Positions 25,043-32,384 of a stretch of DNA of 38,980 nucleotides are shown one piece after another (within the stretch, counting starts at the first letter, position 1; each line of letters starts with the position of its first letter). Under the pieces are notes generated by a model. It saw only the letters and a list, made by a program, of their open reading frames with translations. It had not been told where the DNA came from and made no database searches. Origin of the DNA: Bacteroidota bacterium (lineage in GTDB: Bacteria; Bacteroidota; Bacteroidia; Bacteroidales; Prolixibacteraceae); the NCBI GenBank assembly GCA_023412195.1, contig JAEYNZ010000057.1, forward strand, positions 1 through 38,980. The letters run 5' to 3'. The position numbers and the translations under genes were made by a program.

Positions 25043-25792
25043 ATGAACGCGATGAAAACCAGCTTCCTGTCCCAAATAAAAAGCAGTAGTACTTATATTT
25101 CTGCAGCAGTTATAACCTCCATCTGTCTGACATTTTTCCTTTGTTCATGTAAGGACAATATCCGCGAGCATCCTGAAGAGGTTGAAATGACATGGAATTT
25201 TGTTACCGGAAAAGAAGGCTGGGAAGGAGATTTTGCCGATTATCCTGTAGGTGAAGAGGCATTTTATGAACTGGAATTTGAACACGATACCCTACCTGCA
25301 CCATTAGACAGAAATCAGTTTGCCCTAAAGCTGTCGGGCAACAACCACAGCGACGACCTGTTTATGTTCATAAAAAGGAAGGTATCGGGACTTGAACCCA
25401 ACATGGTATATTATGTTACCTTCACAATTGAGTTTGCATCGGATGTTCCTAATGGAATGTTAGGTGCGGGTGGCAGTCCGGGTGAATCGGTATATGTGAC
25501 TGCCGGTGCCTCTCTGGATGAACCTATAAAGGTAGCCGGACCTGACAATTATTATGGCATGAACATTAAGAAAAGCAACCAAAGCGAGAGCGGTGAGGAC
25601 ATGCTTGTTATTGGCAACTTTGCAAATGGCACCGACCAGCCTGTTTATACCTTAAAGACAGTTTCGAATGAAAAGCCCTTTCATGTAACTTCCGGGCCGA
25701 ATGGTGATTTATGGATTATTATAGGGACGGATTCAGGATTTGAAGCTACTACAACCATTTATTACAATTCCATTCAGGTGAAGTTTTTTTAG
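25043..25792 (+). CDS. Predicted lipoprotein of unknown function, paralogue of the gene at 23101
   Basis: A 249-residue protein with a longer hydrophobic N-terminus than its paralogue and a lipobox-like FLCSC (Cys 36). Residues after about 45 align along their whole length with the gene at 23101: WNFVTGKEGWEGDFADYP, LPAPLD, SDDLFMF, FTIEFASDVPNGMLGAGGSP, GESVYV, GTDSGFEATTTIYYN. The conserved block is probably one beta-sandwich domain. An alternative start three codons later (25052) would suit the signal equally well. Function is unknown; the neighbouring GH16 enzyme suggests glycan binding. Confidence 0.8.
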   Translation: MNAMKTSFLSQIKSSSTYISAAVITSICLTFFLCSCKDNIREHPEEVEMTWNFVTGKEGWEGDFADYPVGEEAFYELEFEHDTLPAPLDRNQFALKLSGNNHSDDLFMFIKRKVSGLEPNMVYYVTFTIEFASDVPNGMLGAGGSPGESVYVTAGASLDEPIKVAGPDNYYGMNIKKSNQSESGEDMLVIGNFANGTDQPVYTLKTVSNEKPFHVTSGPNGDLWIIIGTDSGFEATTTIYYNSIQVKFF

Positions 25793-25837
25793 CAGGAAAA
25801 AATCAAATACTGCAGCTAAAAGCTTTAAGCTGTTCTC

Positions 25838-26308
25838 TTACCTGTTATCCACCTTTTCCGGATTCAGGTCATGGTTCTGCAACCTGTACCAGGCCAGTTC
25901 TTCATATCTGGTCCCCGGCTTTCCGTAATTACAGTATGGATCAATGCTGAGGCCGCCGCGCGGGAGAAATTTACCCCATACCTCAATATAGTTGGGTTCA
26001 AGCAGCGTAACCAGGTCTTTCATGATAATGTTCATCACATCCTCATGAAATGCACCATGGTTGCGAAAGCTAAAAAGGTAAAGCTTCAGGCTTTTGCTTT
26101 CAACAAGTTTAGCTCCCGGAATATAACTCAGGTAGATGGTAGCAAAATCTGGCTGGCCTGTAATAGGGCAGAGTGCTGTAAATTCAGGACAGTTGAATTT
26201 AACAAAATAGTCGTTTCCCGGGTGTTTATTGTCAAAAGCTTCAAGTACGCCCGGATTGTAATCAAATGAATATTCTGCCTTATTTCCTAAATTCTTAAGT
26301 GTGTCCAT
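25838..26308 (-). CDS. queF: NADPH-dependent preQ0 reductase QueF (unimodular type)
   Basis: A 156-residue enzyme that reduces 7-cyano-7-deazaguanine (preQ0) to preQ1 in queuosine tRNA modification. The catalytic Cys 47 and Asp 54 (FTALCPITGQPDFA), the QueF motif ESKSLKLYLF (70-79) and His 88/Glu 89 (FRNHGAFHED) have the spacing of the short B. subtilis-type enzyme. It lies 12 bases after the precursor transporter gene on the same strand, so both should be under the same riboswitch. It converges with the lipoprotein gene at 25043. Confidence 0.95.
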   Translation of the reverse strand: MDTLKNLGNKAEYSFDYNPGVLEAFDNKHPGNDYFVKFNCPEFTALCPITGQPDFATIYLSYIPGAKLVESKSLKLYLFSFRNHGAFHEDVMNIIMKDLVTLLEPNYIEVWGKFLPRGGLSIDPYCNYGKPGTRYEELAWYRLQNHDLNPEKVDNR

Positions 26309-26320
26309 AGCTTTAACTGT

Positions 26321-27001
26321 TTAAATTTCCTTTAATCTGAATGGATTGTAAGATACTGAATGGTCAAATACCTCTGTGCCCTCTGACCTTTTCACCTGCT
26401 TCACCACCAGAATGGTCAATGGCAGTACAATGATCTCAAACAAAATTTTTACCAGGGCTTGTGTAGCAACCATTGTCAGAAGAACACCGGCAGGAAAAAG
26501 CCCCGCAAAGGCAACTGTAATAAAGATTGCAGAATCAGCACCTTCGCCCACGATGGTAGAAGCAATAGCGCGCAGTGAGAATTTTTTACCCCCGGTTTTT
26601 AGTTTAAAACTGCTCATAATCCAGGCATTGAGGAATGAACCCAGCAGGTAGGCCATCAGGCTGGCGGCTACAATGCGGGGAGTACTGCCTAGAACGGCTG
26701 CAAAGGCACCCTGCCCTTCCCAAAACGGAGCAGCCGGAACTGCCAGTGTAACACTGAAGAAAAATACCATCAGCAGGTTCACAGCAAAACCAGACCATAT
26801 GATCAGCCTTGCCTTGCTGTAGCCCCATACCTCAGTGATTACATCATTCAGGATATAGGCCAGCGGAAATACCAGCACTCCTGCAGGTACAGCTACGGGG
26901 CCGAGCATCATAATTTTGGAAGCAATCATATTGGAGATCAGCAAACTGGCAGCAAACAATATTCCAGCCAGCATAAAAAGCACCGAGACCTTATTCTTCA
27001 T
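26321..27001 (-). CDS. yhhQ: Queuosine precursor transporter, YhhQ/VUT family
   Basis: A 226-residue inner membrane protein with about six helices. Family features are the N-terminal VLFMLAGILFAASLLISNMIASKIM, the segment FPLAYILNDVITEVWGYSKARLIIW, and the later IASTIVGEGADSAIFITVAFAG. YhhQ proteins import queuosine precursors (preQ0/preQ1). Partnership with queF directly downstream and a preQ1-type aptamer in the leader strongly supports this role. The start ATG at 27001 comes right after the riboswitch tail. Confidence 0.93.
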   Translation of the reverse strand: MKNKVSVLFMLAGILFAASLLISNMIASKIMMLGPVAVPAGVLVFPLAYILNDVITEVWGYSKARLIIWSGFAVNLLMVFFFSVTLAVPAAPFWEGQGAFAAVLGSTPRIVAASLMAYLLGSFLNAWIMSSFKLKTGGKKFSLRAIASTIVGEGADSAIFITVAFAGLFPAGVLLTMVATQALVKILFEIIVLPLTILVVKQVKRSEGTEVFDHSVSYNPFRLKEI

Positions 27002-27002
27002 C

Positions 27003-27038
27003 TTACTTGTTTTTTACGTGGTTATCAAGCACACGTTG
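27003..27038 (-). promoter_or_regulatory. preQ1-I riboswitch in the yhhQ-queF leader
   Basis: Read on the minus strand: P1 5' arm ACGTG (27036-27032), loop TGCTTGATAAC (27031-27021), P1 3' arm CACGT (27020-27016), six A, then CAAG (27009-27006). The loop CTTG can pair with tail CAAG to make the P2 pseudoknot. The loop begins with U and ends in AAC, with the C that pairs to preQ1 in known class I structures. The A-rich tail supplies the minor-groove triplex. The start codon is only 4 bases after P2, so ligand binding would hide the translation start. Matched by eye, not by covariance model. Confidence 0.82.
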
Positions 27039-27051
27039 ATTGTTCAGGCTG

Positions 27052-27081
27052 CAAAGGTAAAAAGAATATGAGAAGCTGCAA
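27052..27081 (-). promoter_or_regulatory. Promoter of the yhhQ-queF operon
   Basis: On the minus strand TTG (27081-27079), 19 bases, then TACCTTTG (27059-27052), a perfect TAnnTTTG box. Transcription would start near 27045 and run straight into the riboswitch aptamer. Confidence 0.75.
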
Positions 27082-27171
27082 GAGAGTTAGGAGTTGCGGG
27101 TTTAGACTTTAGAGATGTTGTTTGTTGATGCTTATTCAGCGTACCAATGAGAAAGGAGCGCAGATTTGAAG

Positions 27172-28440
27172 TCATTTAATATTTCCGGAAATCCCGGTTT
27201 GCCTGAGAAGGAAAATTTTGCCTGCAAGCCAGCCATTTTTTATCCCTTCGCTGGAAATAAATAAATCACCCGCGGAAGTAAAGGCTAGTCCTTCAGGCTT
27301 AAAGTATATTTCCGCAGGCAGGGGGTAAACCGCTTTTAACTGTTTCTGATCAAATATAGCCAACAGTCTGTCGGTAGCAGAAAGCACATAAATTTCCCGG
27401 GTCAGAGGATGTACAGCTATAGCCGAAGGGTTAAATACAAAATCAATATCAAGCCGGGGAAATATACCTGCCAACTTTTCATTTATATCCTGATTACTGA
27501 TCTGTAGCATTACCTGTGGATTGTGCAACTCTTCCGGATTCAAACTGTATACCTTCCTCAAATCATCAATCCCGTTTACAGGTGCGGTTTTACTGGCAAT
27601 ATATATCTGGTTACTGGCATGGTCAAAAAATAAACCTTCATTATCTACAGCCTGGACTGGTACCATGGCCATTTCGGGCAAAACTTCAGGTGTACCGGGT
27701 TGAAAAGAAAATAAAGCACCATCACTCCGCAGAACAAATATTGTATGTCCATCTGTAGCTATATCCTCAAAATCGCCGGCATCAGCAAAACGCATCATCC
27801 TTGTAATTTCTCCTTTTACAACATCAAACTCAAAAACAGCCCCAAGCTCGTCCTGAATCATATATAATTGTCCTTGACCGGCAACAGCAATTCCTGATAC
27901 CTCACGCAAGATCTCAGGAAGGCTGATGACCTGTTCAGGTACACGAAAATCGTAAGGTGGAGGCATTGCTTCATAAAAAGAATCAATAAACTCTTCAGTT
28001 AATTTCTCACCTGCCGACATATTGAAGGGCCGGTAATATTTTCCATCGAGGGTGAAATAGACATTCGATTCAATACCATGCTTTACCATTTCCACCACAT
28101 AGAAAGAAGTATCAGAAGTTTCCACCAGGTGAAAATCATCAACCGACCAACCTGAGTAACTCTTTTCAAGTCTTGCCAGTATTTTATTATATGTTTTGCT
28201 GTCAGCCTCTGCCTCACGTTCTGTATACATGAGCTGGTTTTCACGATCGAACACTGCTTCAATTCTGGCTCCATTGCATAAAAACTCGATTTCTGTTAAT
28301 TCTGCCCTGACTTCCTTTTCAACAATCTCAGCACCGGGGCACAGCATCAGGATCTTCTCCTTAAGAATTTGAACATGAGTAGTGTTCGCATCACCACTTC
28401 GGGTCAGAAGCAAAAACGATATAATTATTAATAATCTCAT
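27172..28440 (-). CDS. Exported PepSY-like plus SdiA-regulated (YjiK-like) beta-propeller protein
   Basis: A 422-residue protein with a short Sec signal (MRLLIIISFLLLTRSGDA). Residues about 20-160 look like a PepSY-like domain as found in Bacteroidota periplasmic proteins (EIEFLCNGARIEAVFDRENQLMYTE; LEKSYSGWSVDDFHLVETSDTSFYVVEM). Residues about 170-415 resemble the SdiA-regulated family (EVSGIAVAGQGQLYMIQDELGAVFEFD, GDFEDIATDGHTIFVLRSDG, KPEGLAFTSAGDLFISSEG), a propeller-like fold of unknown role. It is the last gene of the two-component operon, 27 bases after the ygiW-like gene. Confidence 0.75.
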   Translation of the reverse strand: MRLLIIISFLLLTRSGDANTTHVQILKEKILMLCPGAEIVEKEVRAELTEIEFLCNGARIEAVFDRENQLMYTEREAEADSKTYNKILARLEKSYSGWSVDDFHLVETSDTSFYVVEMVKHGIESNVYFTLDGKYYRPFNMSAGEKLTEEFIDSFYEAMPPPYDFRVPEQVISLPEILREVSGIAVAGQGQLYMIQDELGAVFEFDVVKGEITRMMRFADAGDFEDIATDGHTIFVLRSDGALFSFQPGTPEVLPEMAMVPVQAVDNEGLFFDHASNQIYIASKTAPVNGIDDLRKVYSLNPEELHNPQVMLQISNQDINEKLAGIFPRLDIDFVFNPSAIAVHPLTREIYVLSATDRLLAIFDQKQLKAVYPLPAEIYFKPEGLAFTSAGDLFISSEGIKNGWLAGKIFLLRQTGISGNIK

Positions 28441-28467
28441 ATCATGGCTTTATTAAATGAAACAGGA

Positions 28468-28854
28468 TCAGTTATCAGGTATAGCTTCAGCCCGTTCAAT
28501 CACTTTCTCTACTTCAAGTTCTGTTCCCTCCAGCAAATCATAATCAACTTCTGCAGTAATAATAATTTCTGTGGTTTCATCGAAAGGAAAATCAGGCAGA
28601 TATTTGTCTTCAAGTTCTATTTTTATTTTACCTGTTTTGTCCATGAATACATAATCTTCATCATTGATCTTTTCAACAACAAAACCTTTAAGCCTTACAA
28701 GAATGTCCTTCCTGTCAAGCCTCATCGCATCGTCCTTAACCTCCTGTACAGTATAAAGTGGAATATCCGAACCTGGTCCTTTAAACTGGGCTTTAACACC
28801 AGAGGAAAACAGCATTATAGAAAGCAACAGCACAATATTCTTTACATTCTTCAT
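28468..28854 (-). CDS. YgiW/YdeI family periplasmic OB-fold protein
   Basis: A 128-residue protein with a signal peptide (MKNVKNIVLLLSIMLFSSGVKAQ). The mature part has the bacterial OB-fold pattern of the YgiW/YdeI stress-tolerance family: TVQEVKDDAMRLDRKDILVRLKGFVVEKINDEDYVFMDKTGKIKIELED...TEIIITAEVDYDLLEGTELEVEKV. In enterobacteria ygiW stands next to qseBC and contributes to metal, peroxide or lysozyme tolerance. The same gene partnership is seen here. It has its own putative promoter with repeats like those before the regulator gene. Confidence 0.85.
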   Translation of the reverse strand: MKNVKNIVLLLSIMLFSSGVKAQFKGPGSDIPLYTVQEVKDDAMRLDRKDILVRLKGFVVEKINDEDYVFMDKTGKIKIELEDKYLPDFPFDETTEIIITAEVDYDLLEGTELEVEKVIERAEAIPDN

Positions 28855-28877
28855 AACCTTTATTTTTATATTTTCTA

Positions 28878-28910
28878 CAAAGTTATGATACGATCCTGTA
28901 GAAATTCTGG
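28878..28910 (-). promoter_or_regulatory. Internal promoter before ygiW with phased repeats
   Basis: On the minus strand CCAGAATTTCT and ACAGGATCG start 11 bases apart (28910-28891). Fourteen bases after the start of the second comes TAACTTTG (28885-28878), a perfect TAnnTTTG box. The same geometry, 11-base phase and 14-base distance to TAACTTTA, precedes the regulator gene. Confidence 0.55.
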
Positions 28911-28914
28911 ACTT

Positions 28915-30153
28915 TTAATCATGCCTGAATAAAACTGTTATGTGATGAATTGTATTTTCAATTTTATATTCAAGAACAAAACCATACAAATCGCATATTT
29001 CCTTAACGATCGCAAGCCCGATACCTATATTTCCATCCGTCCCCTTGGAAAAACGCTGTAGTAGCGTTTGTGGGTCACCCTTAAAAGGCATCCCGCTGTT
29101 GGAAATCTGAAGATGGCCTGAGGTAAGTATCACTTCCATCACGCCATTTTTTATATTATGCTTAACAGCATTTTTAATGAGATTATTAAACAGAATATCA
29201 GCAAGGCCGGCATCCATCGATAAAATGCATTTCGAAAGATTTGTTTTCAGTCTGATTTCCCTCAGGGAAATGGCTTCAGAAAATGTATTGATCGCTTCCG
29301 ACACTACAACTTTAACATCAAGATCAACAGGATTGCTAAATTCCCGGTTATTAATCCGGCTTAACAGAAGCAGTGACTTTTGAACTCCTGACAAATGTGT
29401 TGCAGCAGAATATATTTTGCCCAATTCTTCTTTCTCCACTATATTCTCATCTTGAGTGTTAAGCAGCTTTTCTGTATTCGCTCTTATAATTGCAAGATGA
29501 GTCTGTAGCTCATGCGATGCATTCTCATTAAATTCCCTGTTATGCCTGTAATCATCCGAAATCTTCTTCAACAAGGTTTTTAATGTCAGGTTAAGGGTAT
29601 TAAATTCATCTATATTGGTTTTATCAAATACAGGAGGCGAATTGCTCAGATTATAATTTGTCAATTTATTGAGCGTGTCATAGAAAGGAGCCCAGATTTT
29701 TTCAGAAACCTGGTTTAGAGTTATAAATAAAAACAATGCAATCAATACCATAAGCCCGGAAATGATAAGCAGGGTACCTTCCACAATATCATCCCTTCCA
29801 AGAAGAAGATGGCGGAGTACGATCGTGAAGTCGCGTCCGTTATGATCGATCGAAAACCACAGTTCACGGAATGGAACCATTTCATTGTCACCGGTTTCAA
29901 GAATCAGTGTATCCTTGTAGAAGGGATAAGCGTATTTCACATCCTCAAGTATTTCCGCTACGTTGTTAAAATTTGGTAAATCATTATGCATAGAATGATG
30001 TTCCACCAGCCGCTCCATCTCATAGGCAAGGAATTCATCAGTTTCCTCGTAAGCAATGTATTCAATCATAAAGATGGAAAAGAGGCTGCCAATTATAACA
30101 AAAGGGATCAGCCAGAATGCAATATAAAAATAAGTCCGTTTAATGAGTTTCAT
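28915..30153 (-). CDS. QseC-like membrane sensor histidine kinase
   Basis: A 412-residue kinase: TM1 (about 11-33), an extracytoplasmic loop, TM2 (about 127-146), HAMP-like linker, HisKA and HATPase domains. The H-box reads NASHELQTHLAIIRANTEKL with His 214; the usual Pro after it is replaced by His. N-box (ILFNNLIKNAVKHN) and G2 (GIGLAIVKEI) are intact, while the G1 box reads ISNSGMPF, with Asn instead of Asp. Its start overlaps the regulator stop by 4 bases. The pairing with a YgiW-like protein resembles enterobacterial QseBC, but the signal is unknown. Confidence 0.87.
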   Translation of the reverse strand: MKLIKRTYFYIAFWLIPFVIIGSLFSIFMIEYIAYEETDEFLAYEMERLVEHHSMHNDLPNFNNVAEILEDVKYAYPFYKDTLILETGDNEMVPFRELWFSIDHNGRDFTIVLRHLLLGRDDIVEGTLLIISGLMVLIALFLFITLNQVSEKIWAPFYDTLNKLTNYNLSNSPPVFDKTNIDEFNTLNLTLKTLLKKISDDYRHNREFNENASHELQTHLAIIRANTEKLLNTQDENIVEKEELGKIYSAATHLSGVQKSLLLLSRINNREFSNPVDLDVKVVVSEAINTFSEAISLREIRLKTNLSKCILSMDAGLADILFNNLIKNAVKHNIKNGVMEVILTSGHLQISNSGMPFKGDPQTLLQRFSKGTDGNIGIGLAIVKEICDLYGFVLEYKIENTIHHITVLFRHD

Positions 30154-30836
30154 GCCTGCTCCTCTGATTTTAACTTGTAACCTATTCCATACAGAGCTTT
30201 AATTGGATCGCCTGCCCCGGCTGAAGTTATTTTTTTCCTCAGGTTCTTGATATGAGAATAAATAAAATCAAAAGAATCAGCAAGGTCCATGTTATCTCCC
30301 CATATATGTTCAGCAATACTTTCCTTGGTCAGCACCCTGTTAGGGTTGGCAAGAAAAAAGAGCAGGATATCATATTCACTTCGTGTTAAAATAACAGGCT
30401 TATTCATTATAAATACCTCCCTGCTGTCTGTAAGGATTGTAATCGCACCACTGGATATGGTATCGCTTCCTCCAAAAATATTACGGCGCAAAAGGGCTTT
30501 TACCCTCGCAATCAATTCTGCCATATCAAATGGCTTGGTAAGGTAATCATCGGCTCCCAGTACCAGCCCTTCAATTTTATTGGAAGTTGAATTGCGGGCT
30601 GATACCACGATGATGCCTGTTGATTTTCCCCTTTTCTTTAATTCCCTGATGAGTTCAAGCCCTGAGCCATCAGGAAGGTTGATGTCGATAACGGCAATAT
30701 CATAATCATAGATGCATATTTTGTCATATGCTTCCAAAAAACTGGTGGTTCCTTCACACAAGTACTGTTCAGCCTTCAGTGCGCCTGAAATAGATTCAAG
30801 CAATCTAATATTATCCTCAACAATGAGCAACTTCAT
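30150..30836 (-). CDS. QseB-like OmpR-family response regulator
   Basis: A 228-residue regulator with a receiver domain (LLIVEDN; phospho-acceptor Asp 51 in AVIDINLPDGSG; VVSARNS; LTKPFDMAEL) and a winged-helix effector domain (LTRSEYDILLFFLANPNRVLTKESIAEHIWG; FIYSHIKNLRKKI). It is the first gene of the operon and is directly followed by its kinase. Two identical 9-base repeats with an 11-base phase lie just upstream of a TAACTTTA box, as expected for autoregulation by this family. Confidence 0.9.
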   Translation of the reverse strand: MKLLIVEDNIRLLESISGALKAEQYLCEGTTSFLEAYDKICIYDYDIAVIDINLPDGSGLELIRELKKRGKSTGIIVVSARNSTSNKIEGLVLGADDYLTKPFDMAELIARVKALLRRNIFGGSDTISSGAITILTDSREVFIMNKPVILTRSEYDILLFFLANPNRVLTKESIAEHIWGDNMDLADSFDFIYSHIKNLRKKITSAGAGDPIKALYGIGYKLKSEEQA

Positions 30837-30857
30837 CCTTCATTTTTATTTTAATCC

Positions 30858-30890
30858 TAAAGTTAAATTGAAAATCTGTTTAAAATCTGT
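30858..30890 (-). promoter_or_regulatory. Regulator-gene promoter with two phased direct repeats
   Basis: On the minus strand ACAGATTTT occurs at 30890-30882 and again at 30879-30871, 11 bases apart, the spacing at which OmpR/PhoB-family dimers bind. TAACTTTA (30865-30858) begins 14 bases after the start of the second repeat and resembles the TAnnTTTG box. The repeats occupy the place of a -33 element, so activator dependence is likely. Confidence 0.6.
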
Positions 30891-31049
30891 ATAATGAAGA
30901 TCAGCTTTCAGAAACAAGATAAATTTACTTAAACGTAATGCGGAATATCAGCCTTTGTCATTCCTTTTCATTTTAGACCTATAAAGCAGTAACCCAAATG
31001 AATCTCAAGTTATTTCACTAATTCTTTAACAAACAAAACTCCAGAGGCA

Positions 31050-31076
31050 GTTGTTGACTTGTAACATGTTAACAAC
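31050..31076. repeat. Imperfect inverted repeat before the first YihY gene, partly shared with the second
   Basis: GTTGTTGAC (31050-31058) and GTTAACAAC (31068-31076) pair with one mismatch around a 9-base spacer. The left arm plus spacer recurs with 16 of 18 bases identical at 32348-32365, before the second YihY gene, where the right arm is not kept. It is probably part of a duplicated promoter or leader. Confidence 0.45.
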
Positions 31077-31083
31077 AAATCAA

Positions 31084-32052
31084 ATGAAGCGAAGCTTAAA
31101 GAATTTCTGGAAGATTCTTAAAAGGGCCGGCAAGCAATGGAACGACCGAGACCCTTTCAGGGAAAGCGCCATTATTGCATACTATGCCATCTTCTCCCTG
31201 CCGGGATTGCTCCTTGTAATCATTACCCTGGCGGGTTACTTTTTTGGTGAAGGAAAAATCAGCGGGTACATAAACTCCCAGATTGCTGAAGCAATGAATG
31301 AAGACACCGCCAGGCAGGTCCAGGATGTTGTTGATAAAGCCTATGATGAAGACCAGTCTCTGTTTGCTACCATTATTGGTATAGCCACCATCCTTTTTGG
31401 TGCCACCGGAGTATTCTTTCAGTTCCAGAAATCGCTGAACTTCATCTGGGATGTAAAGCCCGATGCCAATACCGGTATCTGGAACATCCTTAAAGCACGC
31501 CTTCTTTCCTTTGGCCTGATCATTACAATCGCATTTCTACTGCTGATATCGCTTGTCATTACAACTGTCTTATCGGCAATTGGAGGCTACATCCAAAAAA
31601 ACTGGCCTGATTACATCATGTTCCTGTTTCATGTTCTTAACTTCATCTTCTCATTCAGTTTCATTGCCATATTGTTTGCCTTGATGTTTAAATTTCTGCC
31701 CGATGCCAAAATCAAATGGAGAACCGTATGGATCGGAGCTGTATTAACGGGCATCCTGTTTGTGCTTGGAAAGACAGCCCTTGGGTTTTACTTTGGCAAG
31801 GCGAACCCCGGTTCCGGTTATGGGGCTGCAGGTTTTATTATTCTTCTCCTTTTATGGACATCCTATACATCCATGATCGTCTTCTTTGGCGCAGAATTTA
31901 CCCGTGCTTACTCCGATTTTAAATTTGGTGATCATGTTGAGCCTTCAGAACATGCTACCAAAGATGAAAAGGCTGAAATCCTAAAGAAGGATGAAAAAGA
32001 AGCAGAGGAAATAGTAAAGGGTGGAAAGAAAAGGGCGGAGAGTAAAGAGTGA
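31084..32052 (+). CDS. YihY/UPF0761 (BrkB) family inner membrane protein, copy 1
   Basis: I start at the ATG at 31084 (MKRSLKNFWKILKRAGKQWNDRDP), which matches the best start of its paralogue. It is a 322-residue protein with about six helices and family motifs AIIAYYAIFSLPGLLLVIITLAGYFFG, ATGVFFQFQKSLNFIWDVKP and GAAGFIILLLLWTSYTSMIVFFGAEFTRAY. The C-terminal tail is charged and Lys/Glu rich. Function is not settled for the family; it is sometimes annotated as ribonuclease BN in error. It is a tandem duplicate of the next gene. Confidence 0.9.
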   Translation: MKRSLKNFWKILKRAGKQWNDRDPFRESAIIAYYAIFSLPGLLLVIITLAGYFFGEGKISGYINSQIAEAMNEDTARQVQDVVDKAYDEDQSLFATIIGIATILFGATGVFFQFQKSLNFIWDVKPDANTGIWNILKARLLSFGLIITIAFLLLISLVITTVLSAIGGYIQKNWPDYIMFLFHVLNFIFSFSFIAILFALMFKFLPDAKIKWRTVWIGAVLTGILFVLGKTALGFYFGKANPGSGYGAAGFIILLLLWTSYTSMIVFFGAEFTRAYSDFKFGDHVEPSEHATKDEKAEILKKDEKEAEEIVKGGKKRAESKE

Positions 32053-32384
32053 AGAGTGAAGAAAGCAGAAGGCAAAAGGTTGAAGAAATGAAAAAGGTTC
32101 ACTGAGTGAGAAAATAAGAGACTGAGAGACGAAACGACTAAGAGATAAAAGGCTGTGGGGCTTAGCCTTAGTGCAATATGCAGGCCTGTGACATTGGTGG
32201 CTGAGGGTTCCACAGGGTTTAAAGCGACCGGGCGACTTAGAGACTATGAGCCTAAAAGACGGAAAGGAAAATACACGTACACAGCAACTAATGACTGGTA
32301 ACTATCTTGAAGCTTGCAGCTTGAGTTGAAACAAAACCATCTGCGCGGTTGTTGACCTTTAACATATTACATACACACATCCAT
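32053..32384 (+). repeat. Purine-rich low-complexity intergenic region
   Basis: No gene is seen. The first 110 bases after the stop continue the Lys/Glu-coding composition of the gene's tail as degenerate repeats of gagtgaagag/gaaag type. A short AGCTTGCAGCTTG element follows (32309-32321), then the duplicated leader of the second YihY gene. Confidence 0.55.

Noticed and set aside
25813..25832. Bidirectional terminator between the second lipoprotein and queF
   Set aside because: The stem (cagct...agctg) has mismatches and no clear T-run on either side; kept only as a weak member of the AGCTT repeat type.
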